A stretch of 64,000 nucleotides of DNA. Origin: Elusimicrobia bacterium RIFCSPLOWO2_02_FULL_39_32. Lineage in GTDB: Bacteria > Elusimicrobiota > Elusimicrobia > 2-02-FULL-39-32. Below, one piece after another: positions 53,814-62,946 of this stretch. The position numbers were made by a program, and so were the translations under genes. The stretch covers positions 124,001 through 188,000 of the forward strand of contig MGUU01000025.1 of assembly GCA_001800135.1 (NCBI GenBank), read 5' to 3'. Below the pieces are notes generated by a model. The model had not been told where the DNA came from. It did not search any database and worked only from the letters and a program-made list of their open reading frames with translations. The stretch's first letter is position 1. Every line of letters starts with the position of its first letter.

Positions 53814-55088
53814 TTAGTTAGAAAAAGTTTTTGGAGAGTAGTTAAACTCCATGTCGCGGATATAGACAAGATCTCCTGCTTGGCACCCTTTTTTTTCTAA
53901 AGCTTTTTCCACTCCCATTTTTTTTAAAATATTTTGAAACCTGCTCACTGCTTCATCCTGTTTAAAATTCGTCATTGCAAAAAGCCTTTCAACTTTTTTA
54001 CCTTTAACTCTAAAACCATTTTCCTCTTTTTCAATTGCAAACTCATCTTCAAAAATAAATCGTCCTACTGCGCTTTCTTTAGGGATTTCCTCATCCACAG
54101 GTTCTTTAATGGTTTTTAACTTCTTCACAACCAAAGCAAGAAATTCCTGAATTCCATGTCCTGAAACTGCTGAAACACTTAAAACCTCTTTACTCTTTAA
54201 AGCTTTTTTAAGTTTTTTTACCTCTTCTTCAGCTCCTGTTAAATCCATCTTTGTCATGACAACCACAACCGATTTCTTAGCTAATTTTTGGCTGTAATGG
54301 CACATTTCTTTTTGAATGGCGCGAACATTCTCTAAAGGCGTTTTCCCATCATACCCAGAAACATCCACTAAATGAACCAACATTCTGGTCCGTTCCACAT
54401 GCCGCAAAAACTCTAAGCCCAAACCTTTGCCTAGATGCGCTCCTTCAATCAATCCTGGAATATCTGCCACAACAAAACTTTTTTCTTTAAACTGAGCTAC
54501 TCCTAAATTAGGGGAAAGAGTGGTAAAAGGATAATCTGCAATCTTAGGTCTGGCTGCGGAAATTCTAGAAAGCAGGGTGGATTTTCCCGCATTAGGGCAT
54601 CCTATAAGACCTACATCTGCTATTAATTTTAGTTCTAAATCTAAAGGTACGGTTTCTCCGGGCTCTCCTTTTTCCGCAATCCTTGGAGCATTATTTCTAG
54701 AAGTTTTAAAAGAAGCATTGCCTCTTCCTCCACGTCCTCCATTGGCAATAAGCAAAACCTCTTTATCTTTACGCAAATCCCCTAACATTTTCCCTTCTCT
54801 AAATATTACAGTTCCGCAAGGAACTAGAATCTTAAGGTCTTGCCCGCTTTTTCCGGCTTTGTCCCAGCCGCTTCCAGCAGTTCCATTTTCTGCTTTAAAA
54901 TGAGGATGATTAATAAAATCTAAAAGGGTAGTAATATTTTGATCCGCAACAAAAAATACATCTCCTCCTGGTCCGCCATTGCCGCCATTTGGGCCGCCAA
55001 AAGGAATATATTTTTCCCTGCGAAAGGAAAGGCAGCCGTCGCCGCCAGATCCTGCCTGAACAATAATATGAGCTTTATCAATAAACAT
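53814..55088 (-). CDS. obgE: GTPase Obg/CgtA
   Basis: A 424-residue Obg GTPase for large-subunit assembly. The glycine-rich Obg domain (GGDGCLSFRREKYIPFGGPNGG) is followed by the G domain: G1 GCPNAGKST (Cys in place of the usual Phe), switch YPFTTLSPNLGV, G3 DIPGLIEGAH, G4 TKMD. A C-terminal OCT domain begins near 340. It follows rplU-rpmA in the standard order. Confidence 0.98.
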   Translation of the reverse strand: MFIDKAHIIVQAGSGGDGCLSFRREKYIPFGGPNGGNGGPGGDVFFVADQNITTLLDFINHPHFKAENGTAGSGWDKAGKSGQDLKILVPCGTVIFREGKMLGDLRKDKEVLLIANGGRGGRGNASFKTSRNNAPRIAEKGEPGETVPLDLELKLIADVGLIGCPNAGKSTLLSRISAARPKIADYPFTTLSPNLGVAQFKEKSFVVADIPGLIEGAHLGKGLGLEFLRHVERTRMLVHLVDVSGYDGKTPLENVRAIQKEMCHYSQKLAKKSVVVVMTKMDLTGAEEEVKKLKKALKSKEVLSVSAVSGHGIQEFLALVVKKLKTIKEPVDEEIPKESAVGRFIFEDEFAIEKEENGFRVKGKKVERLFAMTNFKQDEAVSRFQNILKKMGVEKALEKKGCQAGDLVYIRDMEFNYSPKTFSN

Positions 55089-55098
55089 AAGGTATTTT

Positions 55099-55115
55099 AA
55101 AAGGCTTGGCCTTTT
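55099..55115. terminator. Hairpin between rpmA and obgE
   Basis: AAAAGGC (55099-55105) and GCCTTTT (55109-55115) form a 7-bp stem with a 3-base loop 11 bases before obgE. On the minus strand it ends in TTTTAAAA, a weak T-tract. It may act as a partial terminator that lowers obgE expression relative to the ribosomal genes. Confidence 0.45.
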
Positions 55116-55173
55116 GATAGCCGAGCGCCTATAGGGAAGAAAATAAAAAGATGGTAAACTTTAAAAATAAATT

Positions 55174-55428
55174 TTAGGAGGGATAAACGCTAACTTGCTT
55201 TTTGCCTCGTTTAAACCATTCGAACTTTACAACGCCGTTAATCTTAGAAAAAATCGTATCGTCAGAGCCCATGCCTACATTTATGCCTGGAAAAAATTTA
55301 GTTCCACGCTGACGAACAATCACTGAACCAGCCAAGATATGTTCTCCGCCAAACGCTTTAACGCCTAATCTTTGTCCGTGACTATCTCTCCCGTTAGAGC
55401 TTGACCCTTGGGATTTAGTATGCGCCAT
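55174..55428 (-). CDS. rpmA: 50S ribosomal protein L27
   Basis: An 84-residue L27 with the typical [16 protein letters not shown] and [18 protein letters not shown] segments. The N-terminus begins [12 protein letters not shown], so the basic tail near the peptidyl-transferase centre is present without the cleaved extension of Firmicutes. It lies 2 bases after rplU. Confidence 0.98.
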   Translation of the reverse strand: MAHTKSQGSSSNGRDSHGQRLGVKAFGGEHILAGSVIVRQRGTKFFPGINVGMGSDDTIFSKINGVVKFEWFKRGKKQVSVYPS

Positions 55429-55430
55429 GT

Positions 55431-55748
55431 TTAAAGACTGATCTCCTTTACTTCAATTTCCGTTAAGTTTTGCCTATGGCCTTGCATTTTTTTATAACCT
55501 TTTTTAGATCGTTTCTTAAATATAATAACTTTATCCGCCCGAAAATGCCTCACTACTTTTGCCACAACTTTACTGTTAGCCACAAAAGGTTGGCCAATCT
55601 GTAGGCCAGAGCCATTGTCCCCATTAATCAATAAAACTTCTGGAATTTGCACTTCAGCGCCTAGTTCTTGAGGAAGTTTCTCCACGCTAAGCCTGGTTCC
55701 ATTTTCTACCCTATATTGTTTTCCGCCTGTTTGAATAATCGCGTACAT
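55431..55748 (-). CDS. rplU: 50S ribosomal protein L21
   Basis: A 105-residue L21 with the start [17 protein letters not shown] and C-terminal [17 protein letters not shown]. It heads the rplU-rpmA-obgE unit. The upstream gap of 106 bases to the nucleotidyltransferase shows no clear hairpin. Confidence 0.98.
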   Translation of the reverse strand: MYAIIQTGGKQYRVENGTRLSVEKLPQELGAEVQIPEVLLINGDNGSGLQIGQPFVANSKVVAKVVRHFRADKVIIFKKRSKKGYKKMQGHRQNLTEIEVKEISL

Positions 55749-55854
55749 AAGGTATCAATCATAGCAAAAAAAATAGAAATAAATCAATAGTAAATTCCAC
55801 AAACCAATCCGTCTCACGCTGCCCTTAAAGGTTCTCATCGCAAAATAGAAAAAA

Positions 55855-56337
55855 TCATCTCCCTTTGCGCTCTTTGCGAATCTTATCAAATGCAAAGGAC
55901 AATTTTTCTATATCGGAACGGTCTTGAGAACGGCCAGTTTTATTTTTAATCTTTATGAGTTTTTTAAGACCAGCAAAATAGACTTTTGTATTTCCATAGT
56001 TTGCGATTACTTTATTTTTCCAAATTTCCTGAAAAGAACATCCTTTTACAGAGGTGATGAGATCAATCCGTACAGGCTCATATCCTAATTGAATAATTTG
56101 TTTGGGAAGGCTAAAATCTTCTGCTGTAAGATTGAGAGACGAAAATCCAAATTCTTTCAAAACATCGCAGATTTTTCTACCATTGACTAAGGTGGGTTCT
56201 ACTAAAATATCAATGTCTTTCGTATAACGGGGAAACGCATGAAATCCAACTGCAAATCCTCCAACAATACAATACTTGACCTTATGTTTGTTGAGTAATC
56301 GTAAGAACTCTTCGTAATCTTTTTCTACTCTTTCCAT
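55855..56337 (-). CDS. Nucleotidyltransferase-fold protein (MNT/AbiEii-like)
   Basis: A 160-residue protein with the minimal nucleotidyltransferase signature: GGFAVGFHAFPRYTKDIDILV, where GG and the DxD pair form the active site, and a later acidic residue in RIDLI. Such proteins occur in toxin-antitoxin and abortive-infection loci and in unassigned housekeeping-like pairs. The start at 56337 lies 56 bases inside the end of the upstream small gene, in another frame, so the two are translationally linked. A basic tail (IRKERKGR) ends it. Confidence 0.82.
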   Translation of the reverse strand: MERVEKDYEEFLRLLNKHKVKYCIVGGFAVGFHAFPRYTKDIDILVEPTLVNGRKICDVLKEFGFSSLNLTAEDFSLPKQIIQLGYEPVRIDLITSVKGCSFQEIWKNKVIANYGNTKVYFAGLKKLIKIKNKTGRSQDRSDIEKLSFAFDKIRKERKGR

Positions 56338-56485
56338 GTTTTAAACCCTTTATTTTAAAAAACTGATCTCTAAGAAACTGTACTGTATCAAGCCTTTCTG
56401 AAGCAGACATTGAGAGATAGTAGTTTTTATCGAATAGCTCCGCATCTTTAAAAGATTCTGCTTTATGAATCCAAATTTTATTCAT
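56282..56485 (-). CDS. Small conserved partner of the nucleotidyltransferase
   Basis: A 67-residue protein starting MNKIWIHKAESFKDAELFD, with SASERLDTVQFLRDQFFKI in the middle. This is the pattern of small proteins commonly encoded just before a nucleotidyltransferase of this type. Another in-frame ATG at 56518 would add 11 residues; the internal Met matches family starts better. The 56-base overlap with the following gene and the shared strand suggest a two-gene unit, possibly a toxin-antitoxin pair. No HEPN motif is visible, so it is not a standard HEPN-MNT system. Confidence 0.7.
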   Translation of the reverse strand: MNKIWIHKAESFKDAELFDKNYYLSMSASERLDTVQFLRDQFFKIKGLKHGKSRKRLRRVLTITQQT

Positions 56486-56660
56486 TTGTAGGCATTGATT
56501 TAATAGGGTTTGCATCATTTTATAACATTAAATTTATGTGATCAAATGTATTTGCCAATCTCACCTTAAAGGTTTATAATTTATTTAAAATGAGATCCTG
56601 GATGCAAATCTCTTTTGTTTATCTTTGGAATGATAGAATATTTAATAATTGGACTTGTGA

Positions 56661-57113
56661 TTAGCGCGATCTATAAACCGAAACAGATCTAAAAGGATGG
56701 GGAAAAAGTTTTTTGAGTTTTTCAGATTTAGTTTTTCCTTCTTTATCCAGATAAAGCACAACCATTTCTTTACTAAACTCTGCCAGCGCTTGCAAACAAG
56801 CTCCGCAAGGAGTGATTCCCTTTTTCCCAACCGCTATTACAGCAAGCGCTAAAAAATCTTTTTCTCCTTCAGAAACTGCTTTTACCAAAGCCACCCTTTC
56901 AGCGCAAAGAGTTAACCCATAGGAAGCATTTTCCACATTGCATCCAGTATAAATGCGCCCTTCCCTTGTTAAAAGGGCAGCGCCCACTTTTAATTTAGAG
57001 TAAGGAGCGTAAGCGAATTCTACGGCGCCCTTTGCCGCGTGAAAAAGTTTTTTAGCCTCTCTTTTTTTAATCAAACTCGATTTTTGTTTATTTCTTCTGA
57101 ATGTATTTGCCAA
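56661..57113 (-). CDS. cdd: Cytidine deaminase
   Basis: A 150-residue zinc enzyme deaminating cytidine and deoxycytidine. The catalytic CxE motif is present as NASYGLTLCAERVA with the HAE-type Cys variant, and the other zinc ligands as TPCGACLQAL. AYAPYSKLKVGAALL marks the substrate pocket. The assigned start overlaps mtnP by 26 bases and adds a basic N-terminal tail; a slightly later start is possible. It functions with the neighbouring pyrimidine phosphorylase in nucleoside salvage. Confidence 0.94.
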   Translation of the reverse strand: MANTFRRNKQKSSLIKKREAKKLFHAAKGAVEFAYAPYSKLKVGAALLTREGRIYTGCNVENASYGLTLCAERVALVKAVSEGEKDFLALAVIAVGKKGITPCGACLQALAEFSKEMVVLYLDKEGKTKSEKLKKLFPHPFRSVSVYRSR

Positions 57114-57975
57114 CTATCAAATCTAACTTCTTTAAAGTTTTCTTATTTAAATATTTAGGATTGGTTTGTATCGCAAACTGGGCTGCGCTGGCGCATTCAC
57201 AGCTTCTTTCCCTAGCCAATTTAGAAATACTGGCTTTGATCAAATTTTTAACATTTGCCACATTCGCCTGAATCGTAGCCACCACTTTATCCACGGAAAC
57301 TTCTTCCCCTTCTTTCCATACATCATAGTCTGTCACTAAAGCGATGGTGATATAACAGATTTCAGCTTCCCGAGCTAAACGAGCTTCAGGCAGATTCGTC
57401 ATTCCAATAATAGAAAAACCCAAATTCCTCCAAACGTTCGACTCTGCCTTAGTAGAAAAATTTGGACCTTCTATGATCACAAAGGTTCCTCCTTTATGAA
57501 TCGGAAGCCCTAACTCTTGCGCGGTCTGGTGCACCCGATCTGTTAAAATAGAACAATAAGGATTTGCAAAAGGGGTGTGCCCTACTACGCCTTCTCCATA
57601 AAAAGTAGATCCCGGACGAGATTTAGTCCGATCAAAAAGTTGGTCTGGAATGACAAAATGGCGCGGTGGCAGCTCTTCTTTTAAAGAACCGCAGGCAGAA
57701 ACAGAAATAATCTGCTCTACTCCTAAAGATTTTAAGGCCCAGATATTTGCTCTGGAATTAAGTTCAGACGGCAAAATCGTATGGCCACGACCATGTCGGG
57801 GCAAAAAAGCCACATGGACTCCTTCCACAGTTCCTAACATAATAGAATCTGAAGGATTTCCAAAAGGGGTTTTTATTTTAATCTCTTTTAGATTTTGAAT
57901 GCCTTCAACTTCATAAACTCCGCTTCCCCCAATCACTCCAACCTGCGCTTGATTTTTTAAACCTTTCTTCTTCAT
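57088..57975 (-). CDS. mtnP: S-methyl-5'-thioadenosine phosphorylase
   Basis: A 295-residue trimeric-type purine phosphorylase. IGGSGVYEVEG, the phosphate-binding FLPRHGRGHTILPSELN, EGPNFSTKAES, IGMTNLPEARLAREAEICY and VTDYDVW are the MTAP/PNP landmarks. The Asp in TDYD favours an aminopurine, that is methylthioadenosine rather than inosine. It recycles the by-product of polyamine synthesis. It lies 31 bases after recJ. Confidence 0.93.
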   Translation of the reverse strand: MKKKGLKNQAQVGVIGGSGVYEVEGIQNLKEIKIKTPFGNPSDSIMLGTVEGVHVAFLPRHGRGHTILPSELNSRANIWALKSLGVEQIISVSACGSLKEELPPRHFVIPDQLFDRTKSRPGSTFYGEGVVGHTPFANPYCSILTDRVHQTAQELGLPIHKGGTFVIIEGPNFSTKAESNVWRNLGFSIIGMTNLPEARLAREAEICYITIALVTDYDVWKEGEEVSVDKVVATIQANVANVKNLIKASISKLARERSCECASAAQFAIQTNPKYLNKKTLKKLDLIVGKYIQKK

Positions 57976-58006
57976 TTTTTTTAATTTCCTCCCTCATTGG
58001 TTCCAG

Positions 58007-60268
58007 CTAGCCCGATGGGCTAACTAAAACTTTAACTGATTTTTGTAAATCTTTTAAAAGAAGCATGGGCAGGTTGCGCTCTTTCCAACGGTCTAATTCC
58101 AAATAAAAAATACAATCCACCTGCTCTCCTTTTTTAAGTTCTGAAGCAAAGCTTGCCATATCCCAGCCTACAGCTCTTAAACTTTTGCCATGATGGCCGA
58201 GAGAGAGTTGCAAATGAGATTGTTCCTGCCCCAAAAGAGTGTGTCCAACCACCTCTGCTTGACGTAAAGAAAATAAAGGCGCTGGATTCCCTTCTCCCAA
58301 AGGCTCTAGTTTTTCAAGTTCCTGCATCAGCTCTAAAGAGATAGCGTTCAGTTCTAATTCCAGGTCAATCTCTACGCACGGCTCTAAAATTCTTAAATTT
58401 GGCGTCTGGTCTGCGATTTTTTTTATGCGCTCTCTTAAAAGATCAATATTCTCTTTGGTTATGCTCATCCCTGCTGCTGCAGCATGACCGCCATAACGAA
58501 TTAAAAGATCTTTACACTGATTCAGCGCCTCTACTAAATTAAAAGAGGACAAGGAGCGCGCAGACCCTCTAGCCTCTTCCCCGTCTAAAATTAAAAGAAT
58601 AATTGGCCTTTGAAACTCCTGCAACATCCTGTTAGCCACTATGCCTGTGACCCCATGCTCTACCCCTTCTGCAACCACAAAGATAATCTTGTCATTTTCT
58701 AGATCTGCTTGTTCTTTTGCCAAAGCTATAAATTTTTCTAAATTAATTTTTTGCAGAGTTTTACGATTTTGGTTTAATTGCGCCAACTCATTAAAAAGTT
58801 TTTCAGCTTCCTCTTCGCTATTGGTTAAGAGAAGCTGGACCGCTAAATGCGCTTTAGAAAAACGGCCGGCAGCGTTCATTAAAGGGGTGATCTTCCAGCC
58901 CACATCTTTTGCAGTAGGGCTTAATCTTATATTTTGAGAATTTCCATCTTCTTTTAAACCATTTTCCAGCAGAATTTTTCTTAAACCCACTTTCCTGGTT
59001 TGCAAAAGTTTAGTTAAACCATGCTTCACCACAATCCTGTTTTCTCCCACCAATGGCACAACATCCGCCACAGTGCCTAATGTAATGATGTCCAGCATAT
59101 CTTCCAGAAAAAATTGCAAACGAGGATCGCGCAACTCCTCAATTCTCTTATAAACAATGGCTGTGGCTAAACAATCGTCTAAAGAACGATGCGCTTGCTT
59201 CATTTCAATTTTTAGTTCTTTGGCTAAAGCTCCTAAAGCATGGGACTCAAAAGGAAAAATCGTTCTGGAAAGAGAAAGTGTGTCAATCGTGCTATTTTGA
59301 AATTCTCTTCCCATTATTTTTTGAACTGCGGTTTGCAAAAATCCTAAATCGAATTTTGCATTGTGAGCAATAATGGTTCTGTCTCCTATAAATTTAAGAA
59401 GTTTAGGCAACACCTCTTTTAATGAAGGGGCATCTTTCACCATTTCTATTGTAATGCCATGCACCTCCTCGGCTCCTTTAGAAATAGGTTTTGTTGGACG
59501 AACCAAACTATGAAACTGGCCGCAGGGCACAAAATTGCGCAAAAGTAGAGCTCCCACTTCTATAATTTCATGGTCCCAAGAAGAAAGGCCAGTGGTTTCT
59601 AAATCTAAAACCACAAATTCCTGATTAAAAGTTCGATTAAAAGAAAACATTAAAGCATAAGAAAATTTAAAAGCAGTTAAACAGCCTGCCATCTGTTTCA
59701 TTGGATAAATAGAATTTTTAAGATTAGGATTTACAATTGCATAGGCTTTAGGCAGCTCATCTGGAGGAAGATGATGGTCTGTGACAATCACCTCTACCCC
59801 TAAAGAAGCGGCAAACGCGATCTCTTCCACTTGTGATGTGCCGCAATCCGCAGTAATAATAAGCTTCACTCCTTCTTCTTTATACTTTTCAATAATTTTT
59901 TTACTCAAGCCATGAGAATCTTCAGCCGGAATAGTCCAGAGCACATCTGCCCCAAGCCCTTTTAAAGTACGCACTAAAATTGCAATGGATGTTACTCCAT
60001 CCACATCCCGATCCCCAAAAATGAGAATTTTCTCATGGCTTTCCATGGCATGGCGCACGCGCACCACTGCTTTTTCCATGTTGGGCAATAAAAATGGATT
60101 ATGCAGTTTGGCTAAATCCGGATTTAAAAATAGTTCCACCTCATTGGAAGAACCAATATTGCGATGTAGTAATAAAGTAGCCAAAGTAGGAGAAATCCCA
60201 AACTGAAGAGAAAGCTCCTCCACTTTTTTCTGATCTACTTTTTTATAAATCCATTTTTTTTGATTCAT
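58007..60268 (-). CDS. recJ: RecJ exonuclease with inserted DEDDh 3'-5' exonuclease domain
   Basis: A 753-residue single-strand-specific exonuclease, about 175 longer than usual. DHH-family motifs are GDRDVDG (85-91; usually GDYDVDG), ADCG (140-143), DHH (164-166) and GTVADVVPL (398-406), followed by DHHA1 (RYGGHAAAAGM) and an OB-like end. Between residues about 215 and 380 a complete DnaQ-type exonuclease is inserted: LDLETTG with D222 and E224, AHNAKFD with D308, and HRSLDD with H360 and D365. All DEDDh catalytic residues are present. The fusion would combine 5'-3' and 3'-5' activities. Its start overlaps the pyrimidine phosphorylase stop by 4 bases. Confidence 0.94.
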   Translation of the reverse strand: MNQKKWIYKKVDQKKVEELSLQFGISPTLATLLLHRNIGSSNEVELFLNPDLAKLHNPFLLPNMEKAVVRVRHAMESHEKILIFGDRDVDGVTSIAILVRTLKGLGADVLWTIPAEDSHGLSKKIIEKYKEEGVKLIITADCGTSQVEEIAFAASLGVEVIVTDHHLPPDELPKAYAIVNPNLKNSIYPMKQMAGCLTAFKFSYALMFSFNRTFNQEFVVLDLETTGLSSWDHEIIEVGALLLRNFVPCGQFHSLVRPTKPISKGAEEVHGITIEMVKDAPSLKEVLPKLLKFIGDRTIIAHNAKFDLGFLQTAVQKIMGREFQNSTIDTLSLSRTIFPFESHALGALAKELKIEMKQAHRSLDDCLATAIVYKRIEELRDPRLQFFLEDMLDIITLGTVADVVPLVGENRIVVKHGLTKLLQTRKVGLRKILLENGLKEDGNSQNIRLSPTAKDVGWKITPLMNAAGRFSKAHLAVQLLLTNSEEEAEKLFNELAQLNQNRKTLQKINLEKFIALAKEQADLENDKIIFVVAEGVEHGVTGIVANRMLQEFQRPIILLILDGEEARGSARSLSSFNLVEALNQCKDLLIRYGGHAAAAGMSITKENIDLLRERIKKIADQTPNLRILEPCVEIDLELELNAISLELMQELEKLEPLGEGNPAPLFSLRQAEVVGHTLLGQEQSHLQLSLGHHGKSLRAVGWDMASFASELKKGEQVDCIFYLELDRWKERNLPMLLLKDLQKSVKVLVSPSG

Positions 60269-61581
60269 CGGATCACTTCATAAACTAACTTAAAAGGTTT
60301 TGGTTTTAACTTGCTAATTTTAATCCCTGCAAAAAAAGTTTTAGTTGCCGCATCCAGATTGTTATCACTATTATAATAAAACTCTGCAAGAGCTTCTCCT
60401 TTTTCTACGCTGTCCCCTATTTTTTTATGTAAAAAAATCCCTGCGGATGGGTCAATAGAATCTTCCTGTTTGTTCCTGCCTGCTCCTAAAAGCAAACTAG
60501 CTGTGCCAACTAAACGGGCATTTAAAGAATAGACCCTTCCTTTCCATGGGGAAAGGATCTCTTTTGTTTTTTTAGGTTGAGGCAAAATTGAGCTGGGATC
60601 TTCACAGACTTTAGGATCTCCTCCTTGCAAACTCACCATCTCTTTAAATTTAGCAAACCCCTGACCATTTTTTCTGGCAAGACTCACTTTTTCTTTTCCT
60701 TCTTTATGATTTTTTGCAACTCCTGCTAAAAAAAGCATCCAGCCCCCTAAAAAATCCACAAGTTCTATAATATCTTTTGTGCCTTGACTCTCTTTGCCTT
60801 GTAAAATCTCAATCGCTTGAGATATTTCCAAAGCATTGCCAATTTTAGCGCCTAAAGGTTGAGCCATATTAGTTACTAGAGCCACCATTTTTTTATTGCT
60901 TCTTTTCCCTATCTCTACCATGGTTTTAGCTAACTTTACAGCATTTTTCTTCTCCTGCATGAAAGCTCCATCTCCTGTCTTTACATCTAAAACTAAACCA
61001 TCGCACCCTTCCGCGAGTTTTTTTGAAAGAATACTGGCTGTGATCAAGGGAATGGAATCTACAGTAGCAGTCACATCGCGCAAAGCATAAATTTTTTTAT
61101 CCGCAGGAGCGATTTTTTCAGTTTGTCCAATCATGGCTACTCCAATTTTTTTCAACTGGCTAAAAAATTCCTCTTTTGTCAGCCCAACTCTAAAATTTGG
61201 AATTGCCTCTAACTTATCTAATGTTCCTCCTGTGTGAGCTAGTCCCCTTCCAGAAATCATGGGCACAACAACTCCAAAACTCGCTATTAAAGGAGCAAGG
61301 ATGAGGGAAGTCCCATCTCCAACCCCGCCAGTAGAATGTTTATCCACTTTTGGGCCAGAAATGGAAGAAAGGTCTAGGTTCTCCCCGGTTCCACGCATGG
61401 CTTGAGTTAAAAACAAGGTCTCCTTATGATCCATTCCTCTTATAAAAGCAGCCATTAAAAAAGCAGCAGCTTGATAATCTGGAATTTCGCCCTTAGTAAA
61501 AGAATCAACAAAAAATTCAACCTCTTCTTTGGAAAGAGAGCCTTCATTCCTTTTCTTAATAATAATGTCGTACATTCTCAT
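60265..61581 (-). CDS. deoA: Thymidine/pyrimidine-nucleoside phosphorylase
   Basis: A 438-residue phosphorylase that splits pyrimidine nucleosides to base plus pentose-1-phosphate. Signatures are KHSTGGVGDGTSL, MISGRGLAHTGGTLDKLE, LVLDVKTGDGAFM and VALVTNMAQPLG. The first (DeoA-type) and a Pdp-type specificity cannot be separated here. It lies 50 bases after deoB, and the product is the substrate of DeoB. Confidence 0.93.
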   Translation of the reverse strand: MRMYDIIIKKRNEGSLSKEEVEFFVDSFTKGEIPDYQAAAFLMAAFIRGMDHKETLFLTQAMRGTGENLDLSSISGPKVDKHSTGGVGDGTSLILAPLIASFGVVVPMISGRGLAHTGGTLDKLEAIPNFRVGLTKEEFFSQLKKIGVAMIGQTEKIAPADKKIYALRDVTATVDSIPLITASILSKKLAEGCDGLVLDVKTGDGAFMQEKKNAVKLAKTMVEIGKRSNKKMVALVTNMAQPLGAKIGNALEISQAIEILQGKESQGTKDIIELVDFLGGWMLFLAGVAKNHKEGKEKVSLARKNGQGFAKFKEMVSLQGGDPKVCEDPSSILPQPKKTKEILSPWKGRVYSLNARLVGTASLLLGAGRNKQEDSIDPSAGIFLHKKIGDSVEKGEALAEFYYNSDNNLDAATKTFFAGIKISKLKPKPFKLVYEVIR

Positions 61582-61630
61582 AAATTAATATTATTTTTAA
61601 CTGCCTTATTTTTTAAGATAGATTGGGAAA

Positions 61631-62821
61631 TTACAAGCTAAGTTCTTTTGTAAAACTTTTACCAATTTTTAAAGGGGAAATGCCAAAAATCTCCGCAATG
61701 GTTTGGCCGCAATCTGCAAAGGAAGATCGTATTCCCAGATTCTTTCCTCCGGGGAGCTCTTTTCCATAACAAAGAATAGGAACATATTCCCTTGTATGAT
61801 CTGTGGATTGGTCTGTAGGATCGTTTCCATGATCCGCGGTAATCATGAGCAAATCATCTTTACGCATCACATCAAAAAAAGATGGTAAAAAATGATCAAA
61901 CTCCAATAAGGCTTGGGACAGTCCTTTCGGATCCTGCCTGTGGTTATACAACATATCAAAATCCACAAGATTCACAAATAAAAAACCATCTGTAAATGCA
62001 GCTTCTTGTAAAGTCTGCAAACTCTTTTCCATCACCTCTTTGTTTGGCCCGGCTGACACATGACGGCTAATGCCTCTGCCTGCAAAAATATCCCAAATCT
62101 TGCCAACGCTGATGCAAGGAATTTGACGAGCTTGCATCTCATCTAAAAGTGTCTGGGAAAACGGTTCTAAAGAATAGTCGTGTCTGTGATGCGTGCGCGT
62201 AAAAGATCCTGGCAGCCCAACAAATGGGCGGGCAATCACCCTCCCCACAGCATGTTCGCCTTGAAGCATGGAACGCGCGATCTTACAGATTTCATACAAT
62301 TTTTCTAAAGGAATGATCCCTTCATGCGCAGCCACTTGAAAAACAGAATCTCCAGAAGTGTAAACAATTGGAGAACCTGTTTTATAGTGCTCCTCTCCTA
62401 ATTGCTTAATGATCTCTGTGCCGGAAGCTGGAATGTTCCCTAATATTTTTCTGCCAATTTTTTTTTCAAACTCCTGAATCAACTTTTTAGGAAAACCATG
62501 AGGATAAGTTGGCAAAGCTTTTTCTGTGATCACACCCATCATTTCCCAATGGCCAGTGGTTGTATCTTTGCCTTTGGAAAGTTCAGCCATTTTTCCATAC
62601 GAGCCAATCAGCTTTTTTGGTTCTTCTTGTTGCGCGCGAAGTTTTGCTAAAAAACTTAAACCTAAACTCTCTAAATGAGGAAGCCAAACACCGCCCACAG
62701 CCAAACAAGCATGTTCCAAAGTATGGGATCCCTCATCTCCATACTCTTTTGCATCCGGCAATTCTCCTACCCCAAGAGAATCCAAAACCATTAAGATTAT
62801 CCGACGATATTGACTCTTCAT
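61631..62821 (-). CDS. deoB: Phosphopentomutase
   Basis: DeoB interconverts ribose-1- or deoxyribose-1-phosphate and the 5-phosphates. The 396-residue form starting at 62821 has the metal-binding MVLDSLGVGELPDA, the catalytic Thr in GKDTTTGHWEMMG, and ITADHGNDPT and HTREYVPILCYG at the C-terminal metal site. An upstream ATG at 62908 would add 29 residues but lies above the predicted promoter, so 62821 is preferred. It heads the salvage operon. Confidence 0.96.
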   Translation of the reverse strand: MKSQYRRIILMVLDSLGVGELPDAKEYGDEGSHTLEHACLAVGGVWLPHLESLGLSFLAKLRAQQEEPKKLIGSYGKMAELSKGKDTTTGHWEMMGVITEKALPTYPHGFPKKLIQEFEKKIGRKILGNIPASGTEIIKQLGEEHYKTGSPIVYTSGDSVFQVAAHEGIIPLEKLYEICKIARSMLQGEHAVGRVIARPFVGLPGSFTRTHHRHDYSLEPFSQTLLDEMQARQIPCISVGKIWDIFAGRGISRHVSAGPNKEVMEKSLQTLQEAAFTDGFLFVNLVDFDMLYNHRQDPKGLSQALLEFDHFLPSFFDVMRKDDLLMITADHGNDPTDQSTDHTREYVPILCYGKELPGGKNLGIRSSFADCGQTIAEIFGISPLKIGKSFTKELSL

Positions 62822-62834
62822 TTTTCTGTAATTC

Positions 62835-62863
62835 AGTCTATTATTTTTAGCTAATGTTGTCAA
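62835..62863 (-). promoter_or_regulatory. deoB promoter
   Basis: TTGACA (62863-62858) and TAGACT (62840-62835) are spaced by 17 bases on the minus strand. Transcription would start about 7 bases before the deoB ATG, giving a near-leaderless message. Its -35 overlaps that of the divergent transketolase promoter. Confidence 0.6.
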
Positions 62864-62885
62864 AATTTTTGTCAAATGATATACT
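62857..62885 (+). promoter_or_regulatory. Transketolase promoter
   Basis: TTGTCA (62857-62862) and TATACT (62880-62885) are spaced by 17 bases, a strong sigma-70 match. The predicted start near 62892 lies downstream of a possible ATG at 62854, ruling that start out. GTCAAA occurs twice here, 10 bases apart, as a possible operator. Confidence 0.65.
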
Positions 62886-62946
62886 TTTATTTTGCTATAA
62901 AATTCCACTGACTCTTAAAAAAAGGAATAAAAAAGAAGTGCGCCCC

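Noticed and set aside
62822-62908. Earlier start for deoB
   Set aside because: It lies upstream of the predicted deoB promoter, and the normal family N-terminus begins at 62821.
62854-62946. Earlier start for the transketolase N-terminal subunit
   Set aside because: The strong promoter at 62857-62885 lies downstream of this ATG, and the added residues do not resemble the family.
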